A DNA stretch of 64,000 nucleotides from JBGNFV01 sp049645705 (GCA_049645705.1 JBARUK010000067.1:124001-188000), one strand, 5' to 3'; counted from the stretch's first letter, positions 51,355 through 61,467 are shown. Translations and numbers: made by a program. Notes: generated from the sequence alone by a model not told the origin.

Positions 51355-52596
51355 TCATACTGCCGGGTCTACCTCACCATTGATGATGGTGTGCTCTACC
51401 AGGTTGGTACCAAATGAATATGGCAGGTAGGCCAGGCTGGGTACGGGTTTGGAAATGACCACGCTACCGGCTTTGCCCGGTGTTATCGTCCCATGAGAAG
51501 ATGAAACCTCCATAGCCGCCGCAGCATTGATGGTAGCTGCGTTGAGTGCTTCCTCCGGGGTCATGCGCATCTTTACACAGGCCAGGGACATCATCAGCTG
51601 CATATTGCCACTGGGGGCGCTGCCGGGATTATAATCTGAGGCCAGTGATACGGTGATACCGGCGTTCAGCATATCGCGCGCCGGTGGGTACGGAGTATTA
51701 ATAAAGAACGCTGCGCCGGGTAGCAGCGTGGCGATCGTGTCAGATCCTTTGAGGGCGTTAATCTCTTCCTCACCCATTTCCTCCAGGTGGTCCACACTCA
51801 GGGCCCCGGTCTCCACGCCTGCCTGCACACCGCCGGAACGGTGAAGCTGGTTTGCATGTATCTTGGGCTTCATGCCGAGCTCTTTGCCTCTGGACACGAT
51901 CTGCTTAGTCTCTTCGGGGGTAAAAAATCCTTTTTCACAAAAGACATCTACGTAATCGGCCAGGCCTTCGCGGGCCACGGCAGGCAGCATCTCTTCAGTC
52001 ACCAGCCTGATGTAGTCCTCTCTTTTCTCTTTGTACGGGGCAGGAATGGCATGTGCTCCCAGAAAGGTAGCCTTTACTGGCATGTTCAGCGTTTCTTTTA
52101 GTTTCCTGATCACCCTTAGCATCTTCAGCTCATCTTCGGTAGTAAGGCCGTAGCCGCTTTTTACCTCCAGGGCCACTGTACCCTGGGCTATGACCTCGTT
52201 TACCCGTTTTATGGCCGAAGTAAAAAGATCCGCCTCCGAGGTCTGGTGCAGGCGTGCAGCTGAGTTAAGTATGCCGCCTCCCTTCTTGGCGATCTCCTCA
52301 TAGGACAGCCCCCTGATACGATCTACGAACTCCTGCTCACGGGGTGCGGCAAATACGATATGGGTGTGGCTGTCTACAAAACCGGGAAAGACCAGCCTGC
52401 CGGTGGCATCTATGGTCTTTCCGCCAAATTCAGGACAGGAATCCATTTCGCCCCAGTCCTCTATCCGGCCATCGCGGATCAGCAGCCAGGCATTGTTTAC
52501 CGAAGGTACTTTTGCCATGTCACTGCCGGTAAGACGGGCGGGTGAGTCGCGGTAGGTCTGTAACAGTTGTTGTATATTTTTGATGAGCAGGTCCAT
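51355..52596 (-). CDS. hutI: Imidazolonepropionase
   Basis: The 413-aa amidohydrolase opens the ring of 4-imidazolone-5-propionate in histidine degradation. The metal motif is GFVDSHTHIVFAAPRE, followed by YEEIAKKGGGILNSA, EVKSGYGLTTEDE and KIHANQLHRSGG. The frame extends to 52668, but the ATG at 52596 gives the right N-terminus (MDLLIKNIQQLLQTY). No hutH, hutU or hutG is adjacent. It is divergent from the carbonic anhydrase gene. Active site residues are intact. Confidence 0.95.
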   Translation of the reverse strand: MDLLIKNIQQLLQTYRDSPARLTGSDMAKVPSVNNAWLLIRDGRIEDWGEMDSCPEFGGKTIDATGRLVFPGFVDSHTHIVFAAPREQEFVDRIRGLSYEEIAKKGGGILNSAARLHQTSEADLFTSAIKRVNEVIAQGTVALEVKSGYGLTTEDELKMLRVIRKLKETLNMPVKATFLGAHAIPAPYKEKREDYIRLVTEEMLPAVAREGLADYVDVFCEKGFFTPEETKQIVSRGKELGMKPKIHANQLHRSGGVQAGVETGALSVDHLEEMGEEEINALKGSDTIATLLPGAAFFINTPYPPARDMLNAGITVSLASDYNPGSAPSGNMQLMMSLACVKMRMTPEEALNAATINAAAAMEVSSSHGTITPGKAGSVVISKPVPSLAYLPYSFGTNLVEHTIINGEVDPAV

Positions 52597-52707
52597 AGGT
52601 ATCCTCTGATTTGTTATCGACAGGCTAAAATTAGGAAGAGAAGAGATAAAAACTTGCGCATGCGGCATTAAATCAGTTATTATACTCCTGACTGACTATT
52701 TAAAGGG

Positions 52708-53205
52708 ATGAAAAAGGCAAAAAACGTATTTATAGCACCTAATGCTACGGTGATCGGCGATGTGGAACTGGAAGAATCATCTTCGGTGTGGTTCGGGGCT
52801 GTACTCCGTGGTGACGGGGACCGCATCAGTATCGGCAAGGGCACAAATATACAGGACCTGGCGGTAGTGCATGTAGACCCTGGCGTGCCGGTGCGTATAG
52901 GTGAGGGTGTCACGGTAGGCCATGCGGCTATTGTGCACGGAGCTACTATCGGCGATTACAGCCTCATAGGCATGCGGGCCACGGTTATGAACAATGCCCG
53001 GGTAGGAAAATACTGCATCATAGGGGCTCATGCGCTGGTGACGGAAAACATGGAGATACCAGACTACTCTGTAGTGATGGGCGTACCGGGCAAGGTGGTA
53101 AAACAGTTACCTGAAAAGGCCACTGAAAGGCTCCACCGGAGCGCGGAACACTATATAGCCAGAGGGCAGGAATACCTGAAGGGTACGTTTAAAAACGAGG
53201 TCTGA
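52708..53205 (+). CDS. Gamma-class carbonic anhydrase family protein
   Basis: The 165-aa left-handed beta-helix protein is built of hexapeptide repeats (VIGDVELEE, ISIGKG, VRIGEGVTVGHAAIVHGATIGD). Three His ligands for a metal are at H55 (VHVD), H72 and H77, matching the gamma-carbonic anhydrase site. Members such as YrdA bind metal but often lack measurable activity, so the reaction is uncertain. It ends with PGKVVKQL, common in this family. It is a single gene, divergent from hutI. Confidence 0.9.
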   Translation: MKKAKNVFIAPNATVIGDVELEESSSVWFGAVLRGDGDRISIGKGTNIQDLAVVHVDPGVPVRIGEGVTVGHAAIVHGATIGDYSLIGMRATVMNNARVGKYCIIGAHALVTENMEIPDYSVVMGVPGKVVKQLPEKATERLHRSAEHYIARGQEYLKGTFKNEV

Positions 53206-53230
53206 GAGGGATACGGGTATATAAACACAA

Positions 53231-53258
53231 GGGCTACCCCCTGATCAGAGGATAGCCC
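53231..53258. terminator. Hairpin between convergent genes
   Basis: GGGCTACCCCCT (53231-53242) pairs with AGAGGATAGCCC (53247-53258) around GATC, with two mismatches. No long T-run, so it is a moderate terminator. Confidence 0.45.
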
Positions 53259-53285
53259 GTTATTTCATTCATTACCCATAGTGTC

Positions 53286-54299
53286 TTACTTCCCGAAAGC
53301 CTCCACGGAGTAGTCCAGGTTGGTACTGTATACAGGGAAGCTAATCTTAAACAGGGCGTAAAAACCCTTTGTATTCAGACCGGGTCTCATGCCCAGCTCG
53401 GCGCCGTAGGCCCACCCGAAGGTGCGGTTGAACTTACCTTCCATACCCAGGCGAAAACCGAGGATGTTGGTTTTTACCACATCGGCAGGATAGAGTTCGT
53501 CGTTATAGAAAATGTCTTCCACATTTATCCAGGGGGCAACAAGTATATCGAAGTAGGCTGTAAACATAAGGTCGTCGACCATATCGTTATAGTTACGGTC
53601 GGGCTTCACTGCAAAGTTGCGGATGTTGGCCAGTGACCCGCCTACATAAAGTCCTTTTACGTCGATGTTGCCGTAGATGGCCGCATCGGGATTAATGGGC
53701 TCGCCGCTTACGCTGGTCAGGCCTATCTCCTGTGACTGGGTCACGCGGTTCATGTCAAACGAAGAGTTATAGAACAAGCCACCCAACCTGGCACCGTATA
53801 CTTTCCGGACGGTCATGGGAATGTCTTCCGTATTTTTGGGCACCATAGAGGCCCACTTTCTGCCTTTATAGCGCTTGGAGTACAGGAACATCCTGCTGGT
53901 ACCATCTACTTCTTTATCTACAATATGGTAGGTAGCGCCAAACTCGTACAGGTTAAATACCTGGGGGGTATTCAGGTTATCGGCATTTTTGATGGCTGCA
54001 TCGCGGTAGAAGTCAAAGCTGCGATGGTAGCTTTTGCGTCCGTGCGCTCTGAAGTCGAACTTATCTTCCCAGTAGTACTGTGCTTCGAGGCCAAAACCAA
54101 GCGTCACGTTGGTAGCAAATAACTCACCGTACAACGGCTGGAACATGACAAAAAGCTTATTGATCTCATAAGGCTCATCGTACAGCTCCTCGTATGTAAC
54201 GGTAGTATTCTGCTGGCGCCGCAACTGGGCATCGGCTGGCAGGCAAAGCATACCCAAAAGCACTCCCAAAAGTCCGGTTACCAGTATTTTTTTATTCAT
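53286..54299 (-). CDS. Outer membrane protein of unknown family
   Basis: From ATG 54299 the product has 337 residues with a signal peptide (KKILVTGLLGVLLGMLCLPA-DAQ). The mature part alternates aromatic and charged residues (GLFYNSSFDMNRV, FRLGMEGKFNRTFGWAYGAELG) and ends in a strand with YSVEAFGK, as expected of a barrel or barrel-like porin. I recognise no named family. The frame extends 17 codons upstream, but the signal peptide fixes the start. It is a single-gene unit, convergent with the carbonic anhydrase gene. Confidence 0.8.
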   Translation of the reverse strand: MNKKILVTGLLGVLLGMLCLPADAQLRRQQNTTVTYEELYDEPYEINKLFVMFQPLYGELFATNVTLGFGLEAQYYWEDKFDFRAHGRKSYHRSFDFYRDAAIKNADNLNTPQVFNLYEFGATYHIVDKEVDGTSRMFLYSKRYKGRKWASMVPKNTEDIPMTVRKVYGARLGGLFYNSSFDMNRVTQSQEIGLTSVSGEPINPDAAIYGNIDVKGLYVGGSLANIRNFAVKPDRNYNDMVDDLMFTAYFDILVAPWINVEDIFYNDELYPADVVKTNILGFRLGMEGKFNRTFGWAYGAELGMRPGLNTKGFYALFKISFPVYSTNLDYSVEAFGK

Positions 54300-54543
54300 A
54301 AACCTGTATAATTGCGTTAAGCCTGGGTTGGTATGGTAGTTCATTATCAATGACTTCGCTAAAAATACATATTATGGCATGCGGTATAAAACGGGGTACT
54401 GAAGGGTGATGAATGCCACACACGGAAAACTGCATGATTTGTTTCTTATATTTACTATTTACCGGAAATCTTACAGCTAAAGAGGGTCGCCCGATGACTG
54501 CGGCTAAAACGCTAAGACTAAACAGACTGCAAACACCATTCGC

Positions 54544-55680
54544 ATGAAAAAACGGCGAAAAACTTCCCACTGCCTCAATTGTGGTCTGGACCTGGACCAA
54601 AATGCAAACTTTTGTCAGCGATGCGGACAGGAAAACACAGACAATAATGTGAGTTTCAGCACGCTGGCGCGTGATTTTATAAGTAACTATTTTTCCCTGG
54701 ATGGCCGTTTCGGTCGCTCCATCATGCCTTTTCTCTTCAGCCCGGGCAAGCTTACTACTGAATTTATCAGTGGCAGGCGTAAGACGTATATGCATCCCGT
54801 GCGTCTGTACCTGGTCATTAGCCTGTTATTCTTTACCGTATTTGCGTTCTACGTTACAAACCAGGTAGATGAAAATACCGCTGCGATCAACATGGACAGT
54901 GATGATAATGGCAGTACCGAGGCTGTTACCATGCTGGACACAGACAGCACGGGCCTACAGCGGATAGTCATTACCGGTATCAGAACAGACTCTACCGAGT
55001 TTTCGGATACTATCATGATGCCTAAGGAAAGCGCTGAGCTATTGAGCCGCAACCCGCTGGCTGCCCTGGCTCCCATAAGGGGGGAGCTGTCAGAAACTGA
55101 TACTACGGACCAGGCCGGTACGGAGGAAGATACTGCCCTGCTGTTCAATGGCACTGACTTTACCCAGCTCAATACGCTGATGGATAATAAAAACCTGTCG
55201 GAAAAGGAGATAACGGACTCGCTTAAACTTGAAAAGGACGGCTTTGAATCATGGCTCGTATCCAGAATAGTCCGTCTAAACCGGGCGGACAATAAGGACG
55301 TGGTAAGCTATATTCTGAAAAACGTGCCTCTGATGATGTTTATCCTGATGCCGCTTTTCGCTATCGTACTCAAGATGATGTACTTCCGGCGCGACAGTCT
55401 GTACATTCACCACCTGGTGCACTCGCTCCACCTGCATTCATTCGCCTTAATAACACTCCTGCTCATCATAGGGATACTCTCCGGAGGTACCTGGACCGGG
55501 TTTCTGGTGCCCTGCCTGCTGGTGGCCCTGTTTGCATACCTCTTCTTTTCATTTAAAAAGGTATACCGGCAGAAGACCCTGAAGACATTGGTTAAGCTGG
55601 TACTGGCGCTGAATGCCTACGCTTTTATTTTCTTACTGGCCACACTAGTGGAGCTGATCATATCGCTGGCCCTTTACTGA
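54544..55680 (+). CDS. DUF3667 zinc-ribbon membrane protein
   Basis: The 378-aa protein starts with a zinc ribbon (HCLNCGLDLDQNANFCQRCG) followed by the DUF3667 motif FISNYFSLDGRFGRSIMPFL and SPGKLTTEFISGRRKTYMHP. A membrane helix follows (LYLVISLLFFTVFAF). A large polar Asp/Thr/Ser-rich loop (about 105-230) then leads to four more membrane helices. Function is unknown; the family is confined mainly to Bacteroidota. Its stop overlaps that of the convergent MscS gene by 7 nt. Confidence 0.9.
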   Translation: MKKRRKTSHCLNCGLDLDQNANFCQRCGQENTDNNVSFSTLARDFISNYFSLDGRFGRSIMPFLFSPGKLTTEFISGRRKTYMHPVRLYLVISLLFFTVFAFYVTNQVDENTAAINMDSDDNGSTEAVTMLDTDSTGLQRIVITGIRTDSTEFSDTIMMPKESAELLSRNPLAALAPIRGELSETDTTDQAGTEEDTALLFNGTDFTQLNTLMDNKNLSEKEITDSLKLEKDGFESWLVSRIVRLNRADNKDVVSYILKNVPLMMFILMPLFAIVLKMMYFRRDSLYIHHLVHSLHLHSFALITLLLIIGILSGGTWTGFLVPCLLVALFAYLFFSFKKVYRQKTLKTLVKLVLALNAYAFIFLLATLVELIISLALY

Positions 55681-57338
55681 TCTCTTCCTACGGCACCTTC
55701 GCGTTGCTTAAGGTATTCATCCAGGCGGGTTCTGAGCTGCTCACCGGTTTCGGTGTATTCCGGCGTAAGGCCTTTCTGGCCGGGCAGGTTTTCGATGTGC
55801 AGTGTCTGGGTAGGGAAGGCAAACCTGACGCCGAGCGTATCGGCAAGTTTCACTATCTCCATCAGTATCTGGTGACGACACAGCAGCTCTTCTGACCAGG
55901 TAGCTACGGTAAAGAATATATAGAACATGATCTGCAGCGAGCTGGCACCCATCTCATTGAAGTGGATCTCGAAGAAATCCTTGCGGGTATGGGGGTGATC
56001 TGATACTATTTGCTTCAGGCCATCTACAAAAGCCTGCAGCACCTCCGGCGGCGTATCATAGGTGATACTGAGATGGGTATAAAAGCGGCGGTATACCCTG
56101 AGGCCGTGGTTGTCGATGGTCAGGTCCGCCAGCTTACCGTTAGGCACGGAAGTGACGCTGTTGCGGAACGTCCGTATACGGGTAGAGCGGAAGCCTACTT
56201 CCTCTACCGTACCGTCTATCTCACTGCCGCTGGTGATCCAGTCACCGATCTGGAAGGGCTTGTCTACAAAGATCATAAGTGAGCCGAAGAAGTTCTTCAG
56301 CGTTTCCTGGGCTGCCAGGGCAAAGGCCAGACCACCGATAGAGATACCGGCGATAAGGGCGGTTACATCAAAATTAAGGTTCTGCAGGATAAAAAGCCCG
56401 CCGATGATGATAACGAAAGCTTTAAGGGCCTTACGTACCAGGGGCACCAGCTGGTCGTCCAGGCTGCTTTCCGTACGGTCGGCCACCTTAGTCAGGTAGG
56501 CTCCCAGTACATCTACCAGGTGGTAGAATACGAGGGTACCAAAGAGAGGCAGCGCAGCCCCCAGTATGAGCATAACATACTGCCCGGCTATAGGAGGCAG
56601 CAGCAGCAGGGGAATGAACAGCCTGAGCAGCAGAAAGATAACCAGGAAGCTGAGCGGCCTGGCTACCGGCAGGATGTACTTACTGGCGATCTTTCGATAG
56701 CCGAAGCGGTGCATAAGCCCTACGATGACCCGTTCGAAGAACAGCACGAGCAGCTTGTGTATGATGAAGCTGAGGAGCACCAGTATCAGTATGCCGATGT
56801 GCTGCCACAGGTGCAGCCCCATTATGCGCTTATGCCCCAGGCGGGGTAGCATGGTTAGCAGTACGGCCGTACCGAAGGGGTATACCTCATTATGTATCCG
56901 GGGAATACGGCGGGCGGTATTTTCAGACAAGAGCCAGTTATTGCCGTACCGCTGCAGGTATATGTCGGGAAACTTATCCGTAAGAATATACCTCTGCTGG
57001 CTGGTAAGCGTATCACGGTACCCGCTCTCCTTAGGGATCTCCTCCGTTTCGATGTAGATGCCGGACCCGTCCAGAATATGCTTCAGCTTCACGGCCAGTG
57101 AGATAGCTTCTTTCTCGCTGCGCTCTACTGAGTCTGCCTGGATGAACAGCTTTGCCGCCACGGCCGGGTGGTAGGTATCTTCCTGCAGGTTGTCCAGCAG
57201 GGTCTTTACCGCATGGTACGGAGTCTGAAGCCTGGCTACTGGCCGGGAATCCTCGTCACTCTGCTGAAAAGCAAAAGCCTGCAACGACAGTAGCAGTACA
57301 AATAATGAGGCAAGTAAGGATCGTATAAAAACGCGCAT
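55674..57338 (-). CDS. Mechanosensitive ion channel of the MscS family
   Basis: The 554-aa protein has a signal peptide (LLSLQAFA), an extra periplasmic N-terminal domain (about 25-160), then membrane helices and the MscS pore. The pore helix ISIGGLAFALAAQETLKNFFGSL and following beta-domain (FQIGDWITSGSEIDGTVEEVGFRSTRIRTF) are characteristic. It relieves osmotic pressure or carries another signal-related role. It is much larger than E. coli MscS (286 aa) and closer to the YnaI/MscM-like group. It is convergent with DUF3667, with stops overlapping. Confidence 0.92.
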   Translation of the reverse strand: MRVFIRSLLASLFVLLLSLQAFAFQQSDEDSRPVARLQTPYHAVKTLLDNLQEDTYHPAVAAKLFIQADSVERSEKEAISLAVKLKHILDGSGIYIETEEIPKESGYRDTLTSQQRYILTDKFPDIYLQRYGNNWLLSENTARRIPRIHNEVYPFGTAVLLTMLPRLGHKRIMGLHLWQHIGILILVLLSFIIHKLLVLFFERVIVGLMHRFGYRKIASKYILPVARPLSFLVIFLLLRLFIPLLLLPPIAGQYVMLILGAALPLFGTLVFYHLVDVLGAYLTKVADRTESSLDDQLVPLVRKALKAFVIIIGGLFILQNLNFDVTALIAGISIGGLAFALAAQETLKNFFGSLMIFVDKPFQIGDWITSGSEIDGTVEEVGFRSTRIRTFRNSVTSVPNGKLADLTIDNHGLRVYRRFYTHLSITYDTPPEVLQAFVDGLKQIVSDHPHTRKDFFEIHFNEMGASSLQIMFYIFFTVATWSEELLCRHQILMEIVKLADTLGVRFAFPTQTLHIENLPGQKGLTPEYTETGEQLRTRLDEYLKQREGAVGRDQ

Positions 57339-57437
57339 TCTACCGAATCTGATTAATTCTATACCTGGTACGGAGACCGATTTTACAAAGATAAAAAGGA
57401 CAGGTAGAAATTCACATGTGCAGCCGCCATGAGAGAT

Positions 57438-60179
57438 CTACTGTGCCTCGAATGAGTACTTCCGGAACATCTTATCGTAGGTAGCATATACATCGTAGCG
57501 GCCCTCGGCCTCATAGTACATGATGTCTACCGGGCGGCTGCTCTCCAGCGGCTGGTAGTTGATCAGGCTGCCCGCCCGGTCATACAGGTAGGTAAACTCC
57601 TGCTCCCTGTCGGTGATAGCAAATATCTCGTTGCTGCTGCCGAAGTAGAAGTACTGCACCTCCAGTTGGGGGCTGGTCACATAGTCTTTTTCAAATATCA
57701 GGCTGCCCTTCTTATCCAGGATGCTCAGGCGGTTACCGTCCTGCCGGGCTATCACGTACGTTCGCTTGAGCGCATCGGGCACCAGGTGAAACCGTGTGGA
57801 GGGCGATGGCCTGTAAAGCTGGCTGCGGTTGGTGATCTCTCCCTTGAGGTTAAAGGTGATCCGGGTGCCTTCCCGTGTGATGGTGGTCATGTAGGTATCT
57901 GCCACTGAAGCGCCGATCTCGATAAATACAGGCGTTTCGATCTTGCCTTGCAAGTCGAGCGGGAAACCGGGAAAGGACTCTCCGCGCCTGTTCATGACAT
58001 GGACTACCCCATCCTGCCGTATGGCGTACATCACGTCTTTGCCCCTTACCCGCAGGTGGTCCGGAGCCTGGCTCAGCCGCTGGCCCGTTTTGCGCGGGCC
58101 CCAGCCTTCCAGGATGTTACCTTCCTTGTCATACAGGTAGATGTCCCCGTTAGTCGCTCCTATCATAAAGCGGTAGCGCTTACTGCGGTCGTAGTCTACT
58201 ACGGAAGCATAGGCCACCGATACCCCGCGCGGCATGGCCAGCGGGTAGCCGGTGACGTAGTTACTGTTACGGTCTATGATGTGCAGGGCGGAGTCGCTGG
58301 CGAAGAAGTACTGGTAGCGCCCGTTCTTAAAGTAGTCGATCGCTGTGGCAGGCGTACGCATGGCTACGTTTACTGAATCAGACCATTGCAGATTACCCTG
58401 TGCGCCTACCAGGTGCAGCGTCAGGCTGCTGTCCTGTACCAGCACTTCCCTGCCGTCCGTAGCATGGCTGCGTACCACGTAGGGCGACGTAATGAGACGG
58501 CGGCCCGCCGTTACTTCCTGGCTGGTCTCATACCGTGCTATTCTTTCCCTTACGGGCGCATCTTCCTTATGGTCTATGAGCAGGGTGGTATAGTACTGCC
58601 CGTCTACGTACCTGAACTGGACAGCCATGTTATCTATCAGCCGCCACCTGTCTATGTCCTGGCTGAAGGTCTTCACCCACGAGGGTCGCAGCCTGCTTTC
58701 CAGCACGGGCCATGCCCTGGGTGAGTTGATCATGACTGAAAGGTTGGCCTCTCTCATAGACCTTTCCAGGAACTGGGTCTGGCGTATACTCTGGCCCCAC
58801 GTATTTTCCGTTTCCATATCCGTGATCAGGTTCTTCAGCACCTGTATATGGTTTCCGAACACGATGTAGTTATCTATCGTGGTATAAAAGCACTGGCTGA
58901 AGCCCGTGAAGACATCGCCGAACAGCAGGCGGGGAAACTCTTCTACTTCCAACTGGCGTATGTACCTGTCTCCGTAGGGCTCCGCGTAGATCGTATCTTC
59001 GCCTGCGTGCACTTTTTCAGACAGGGTGTTCAGCTTATTGTACAGGCCGCCCATGTCCTTTGCCGCCATGTAGGCTATGCGGTCAGGGTTTTCCTTATTT
59101 ACAGACTCCAGTACCGCCAGCGCGGCCTCGCTTCCCATGTTGCTCAGCAGGGCGGTGATCTCGTTGTCGCTTACGTTGGTAGCCTGCAGGTCTTTTCTGC
59201 CTGCCTTATTGTATAAGTTCGTGAGGTTGCTACGGAACGTTTGCGGATCGTCTATACCCAGGTGGTACAGAAAAGCCGTCCTGTCGCTGATGAGGCGGCT
59301 CATGCCCACCTCATGTGACTGTTGGTCTTTGAAAAGATCCAGGTATGCATCACGTCCGCTTTCGGTTACGCTGAAGCCATCCAGTATCATGTAGCCATCG
59401 CGACTGCGGATGTCCAGCAGTGAGCCGTCGCCCAGCCTGTTCAGTACGCTCAGTTGCGTATGCTCCGAGGGTGCCGCCATGGTCTTGAACAGGGGTGAAA
59501 GTGCATCAAGGTCAATGTAGAGGTTGCCCAGGTCATTGTCAGAACCGGAAAGCTGCCGCAGCGCCGGATTACGCACCAGGAAGTTATCCTGTCCTTCGCT
59601 CTGGATCGTACGAATGACGTCCTCTACCAGTATGGGGGTAAAGCTGCAGGCAAAGTATTTGTCCTGAAAAAAGTAAGCAAATTTGCGGCCGGACTCGGGG
59701 TCTTCTACTGAGTGAATGGTGGTGCCCCCGTATGACTGCTCGCTTATCCTGTACCTGTCACTGTCCTGGTAGGGCTTTAGTATCCCTTTCAGCCCGTCGT
59801 ATTCTTTCAGGTTGTTCAGGTGAAAGAGGTAAAGCAGGCCAAACTTGTCCTTACCCGTTACGTGTGTGCTGATAAGAAAGGGCTTACCGCTGGTATACCG
59901 CTCCAGGCTTCCCTCGCCACCGGCCAGGCTGTCCAGCAGCTGCAGGTCTGTTTCCACACCGGCAAAGGCATCTGTTTTACCCAGCAGTTTCCAGAATGTA
60001 CTTTCGGAAAAGTTGTTCCAGTCTTCTATGATATTGGTGCTTTCGTATACCATTACAGCCGAGGAAGGGACGATCTGCCATACATTCGGGGCTTCCCGGT
60101 CCACGTACTCGGTGTAGTAGTAATATCCCCCGGCGGCCAACACGAGCATCACGACCAGGGCGAGAAAGAATTTCTTCAA
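57438..60179 (-). CDS. Large envelope protein with N-terminal anchor and propeller-like C-terminus
   Basis: The 913-aa product begins KKFFLALVVMLVLAAGGYYYY, a membrane anchor or signal. No ATG is nearby; TTG at 60179 gives this natural N-terminus, and another TTG at 60224 would add 15 residues. Residues about 30-560 have the look of DUF3352-type proteins (SSAVMVYESTNII; LDALSPLF). The C-terminal 330 residues repeat strands such as YLYDKEGNILEGWGPRK and VHVMNRRGESFPGFPLDLQG, like beta-propeller blades. No catalytic motif is seen. It is probably a periplasm-facing structural or binding protein of unknown role. Confidence 0.75.
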   Translation of the reverse strand: MKKFFLALVVMLVLAAGGYYYYTEYVDREAPNVWQIVPSSAVMVYESTNIIEDWNNFSESTFWKLLGKTDAFAGVETDLQLLDSLAGGEGSLERYTSGKPFLISTHVTGKDKFGLLYLFHLNNLKEYDGLKGILKPYQDSDRYRISEQSYGGTTIHSVEDPESGRKFAYFFQDKYFACSFTPILVEDVIRTIQSEGQDNFLVRNPALRQLSGSDNDLGNLYIDLDALSPLFKTMAAPSEHTQLSVLNRLGDGSLLDIRSRDGYMILDGFSVTESGRDAYLDLFKDQQSHEVGMSRLISDRTAFLYHLGIDDPQTFRSNLTNLYNKAGRKDLQATNVSDNEITALLSNMGSEAALAVLESVNKENPDRIAYMAAKDMGGLYNKLNTLSEKVHAGEDTIYAEPYGDRYIRQLEVEEFPRLLFGDVFTGFSQCFYTTIDNYIVFGNHIQVLKNLITDMETENTWGQSIRQTQFLERSMREANLSVMINSPRAWPVLESRLRPSWVKTFSQDIDRWRLIDNMAVQFRYVDGQYYTTLLIDHKEDAPVRERIARYETSQEVTAGRRLITSPYVVRSHATDGREVLVQDSSLTLHLVGAQGNLQWSDSVNVAMRTPATAIDYFKNGRYQYFFASDSALHIIDRNSNYVTGYPLAMPRGVSVAYASVVDYDRSKRYRFMIGATNGDIYLYDKEGNILEGWGPRKTGQRLSQAPDHLRVRGKDVMYAIRQDGVVHVMNRRGESFPGFPLDLQGKIETPVFIEIGASVADTYMTTITREGTRITFNLKGEITNRSQLYRPSPSTRFHLVPDALKRTYVIARQDGNRLSILDKKGSLIFEKDYVTSPQLEVQYFYFGSSNEIFAITDREQEFTYLYDRAGSLINYQPLESSRPVDIMYYEAEGRYDVYATYDKMFRKYSFEAQ

Positions 60180-60553
60180 AATAAACCTGTTTGGTACAAC
60201 TATTCCATCTGAAATTACCGGCAATATATGAAGCTTTGGCCCTACCTCAAAAGGGCCGCCGATAAGCCAGGAAGTAAACAGCTTAAGACCAGCACAATGA
60301 TGGGATTACCCCTATCCGCGGGCGAGCGGGGCACCAGAGAATTTTCGCGCCGGTAATCCAACAGTAGTAACGCCAGGCATAGGGTCTCTATACAGATTGT
60401 CTAAGATCAGGAGACGGATTTAACATGATCATTTAGCTCCATCAGGATATGAAAATGAGGAGCCTGCAGAAATACATCCTTTACAATAACCGGGTATTTT
60501 TATATAGTTTCCAAAATTTAGTACATTGCCCTCTGATCACTGCAGTCCACATT
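60180..60553. other. Intergenic region upstream of the alpha/beta hydrolase
   Basis: About 370 nt with no credible gene. A frame starting at 60449 is open into the hydrolase but lies over the promoter, so it is not used. The first 200 nt are GC-rich and show no feature I can name. Confidence 0.5.
60480..60510 (+). promoter_or_regulatory. Promoter of the alpha/beta hydrolase
   Basis: TTTA (60480-60483), exactly 19 nt, then TATAGTTT (60503-60510) fits the TTTG-N19-TAnnTTTG form with one change in each box. Transcription would begin about 40 nt before ATG 60554. Confidence 0.5.
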
Positions 60554-61417
60554 ATGTCCGATCCAAAAACTATTAACCTGACCAGTCCGGACGGTACTGC
60601 CTTGTATGCGCGATACTGGAAGCCGGTATCACCTGCAAGAGCAGTAATATGTATAGTCCATGGTCTTGGCGACCATAGCGGGCGATACGCCGAACTAGCC
60701 GGATACCTTACATCTATTGACATTGCCGTATATGCCATAGACCTTCACGGTCACGGCCTGTCCGGTGGTAAGAGAGGCCACATCCATACCTACCAGGCGC
60801 TGCTGGACGATGTGGAGATACTCCTGAAACAGGCCCGGCTCACTTACCTGGACCTGCCCATGTTCCTGTACGGCCACAGCTTCGGCGGCGGTATAGTGGC
60901 TAACTACCTGCAGCTCCATTCATCCAAAGAGCTTACCGGTGCCATCCTTAGCAGCCCCTGGTTCCGCCTGGCCTTTGAGCCACCGGCCTGGAAGCTGAAG
61001 CTGGCCCAGATAACCCAGCAGATATACCCCTCCCTCACGCTTAGCAATGAGCTGGACTCCCGGTGGATATCCAAAGAAGAAGAAGAAATGCAGCGCTATG
61101 AGGATGACCCGCTCGTGCACGACCGCATCAGCGCACGCCTGTTCTCCCTTGCCTTCCGCAACGGTCTGCAGGCCCTCAGGTCAGAAAGCCGCATCACGCT
61201 GCCCATGCTCGTCATACACGGTAAGGAAGACCAGGTCACTGACTATCATGCCACTATGGAGTTTGTGAAGAAGTACCCGGACGTAACCCGGGTGGTGCTT
61301 ATGGAAAACGGACGGCATGAGCTGCACCATGATACGGAGAAGGAGAAAGTAATGGAGGAGATAGGCGCTTTTTTACTCAATGAAATATCCGTTAAAATAG
61401 CCTCAGGCGTATCCTGA
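60554..61417 (+). CDS. Alpha/beta hydrolase, monoacylglycerol lipase-like
   Basis: The 287-aa enzyme has the catalytic Ser109 in YGHSFGGGI, Asp226 in IHGKEDQVTD and His255 in NGRHELHHD, with the oxyanion region IVHGLGDHSGRY and the DLHGHGLSGGKRGHI block. This set matches monoglyceride lipases and lysophospholipases. No signal peptide after ATG 60554, so it is cytosolic. The open frame begins earlier at 60449, but the promoter lies inside that stretch. It is followed after 50 nt by a phosphatase gene with its own -7 element. Confidence 0.9.
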   Translation: MSDPKTINLTSPDGTALYARYWKPVSPARAVICIVHGLGDHSGRYAELAGYLTSIDIAVYAIDLHGHGLSGGKRGHIHTYQALLDDVEILLKQARLTYLDLPMFLYGHSFGGGIVANYLQLHSSKELTGAILSSPWFRLAFEPPAWKLKLAQITQQIYPSLTLSNELDSRWISKEEEEMQRYEDDPLVHDRISARLFSLAFRNGLQALRSESRITLPMLVIHGKEDQVTDYHATMEFVKKYPDVTRVVLMENGRHELHHDTEKEKVMEEIGAFLLNEISVKIASGVS

Positions 61418-61428
61418 CAAAAATTTGC

Positions 61429-61436
61429 TAGCTTTG
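61429..61436 (+). promoter_or_regulatory. -7 element upstream of the acid phosphatase
   Basis: TAGCTTTG is an exact TAnnTTTG match, 31 nt before the ATG at 61468. No -33 box is clear. Confidence 0.4.
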
Positions 61437-61467
61437 GACCGTTTTAACTTCTAGCTTATTTTAACTC

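Noticed and set aside
60449..60553. N-terminal extension of the alpha/beta hydrolase
   Set aside because: A good promoter falls inside it, and the family start is at 60554.
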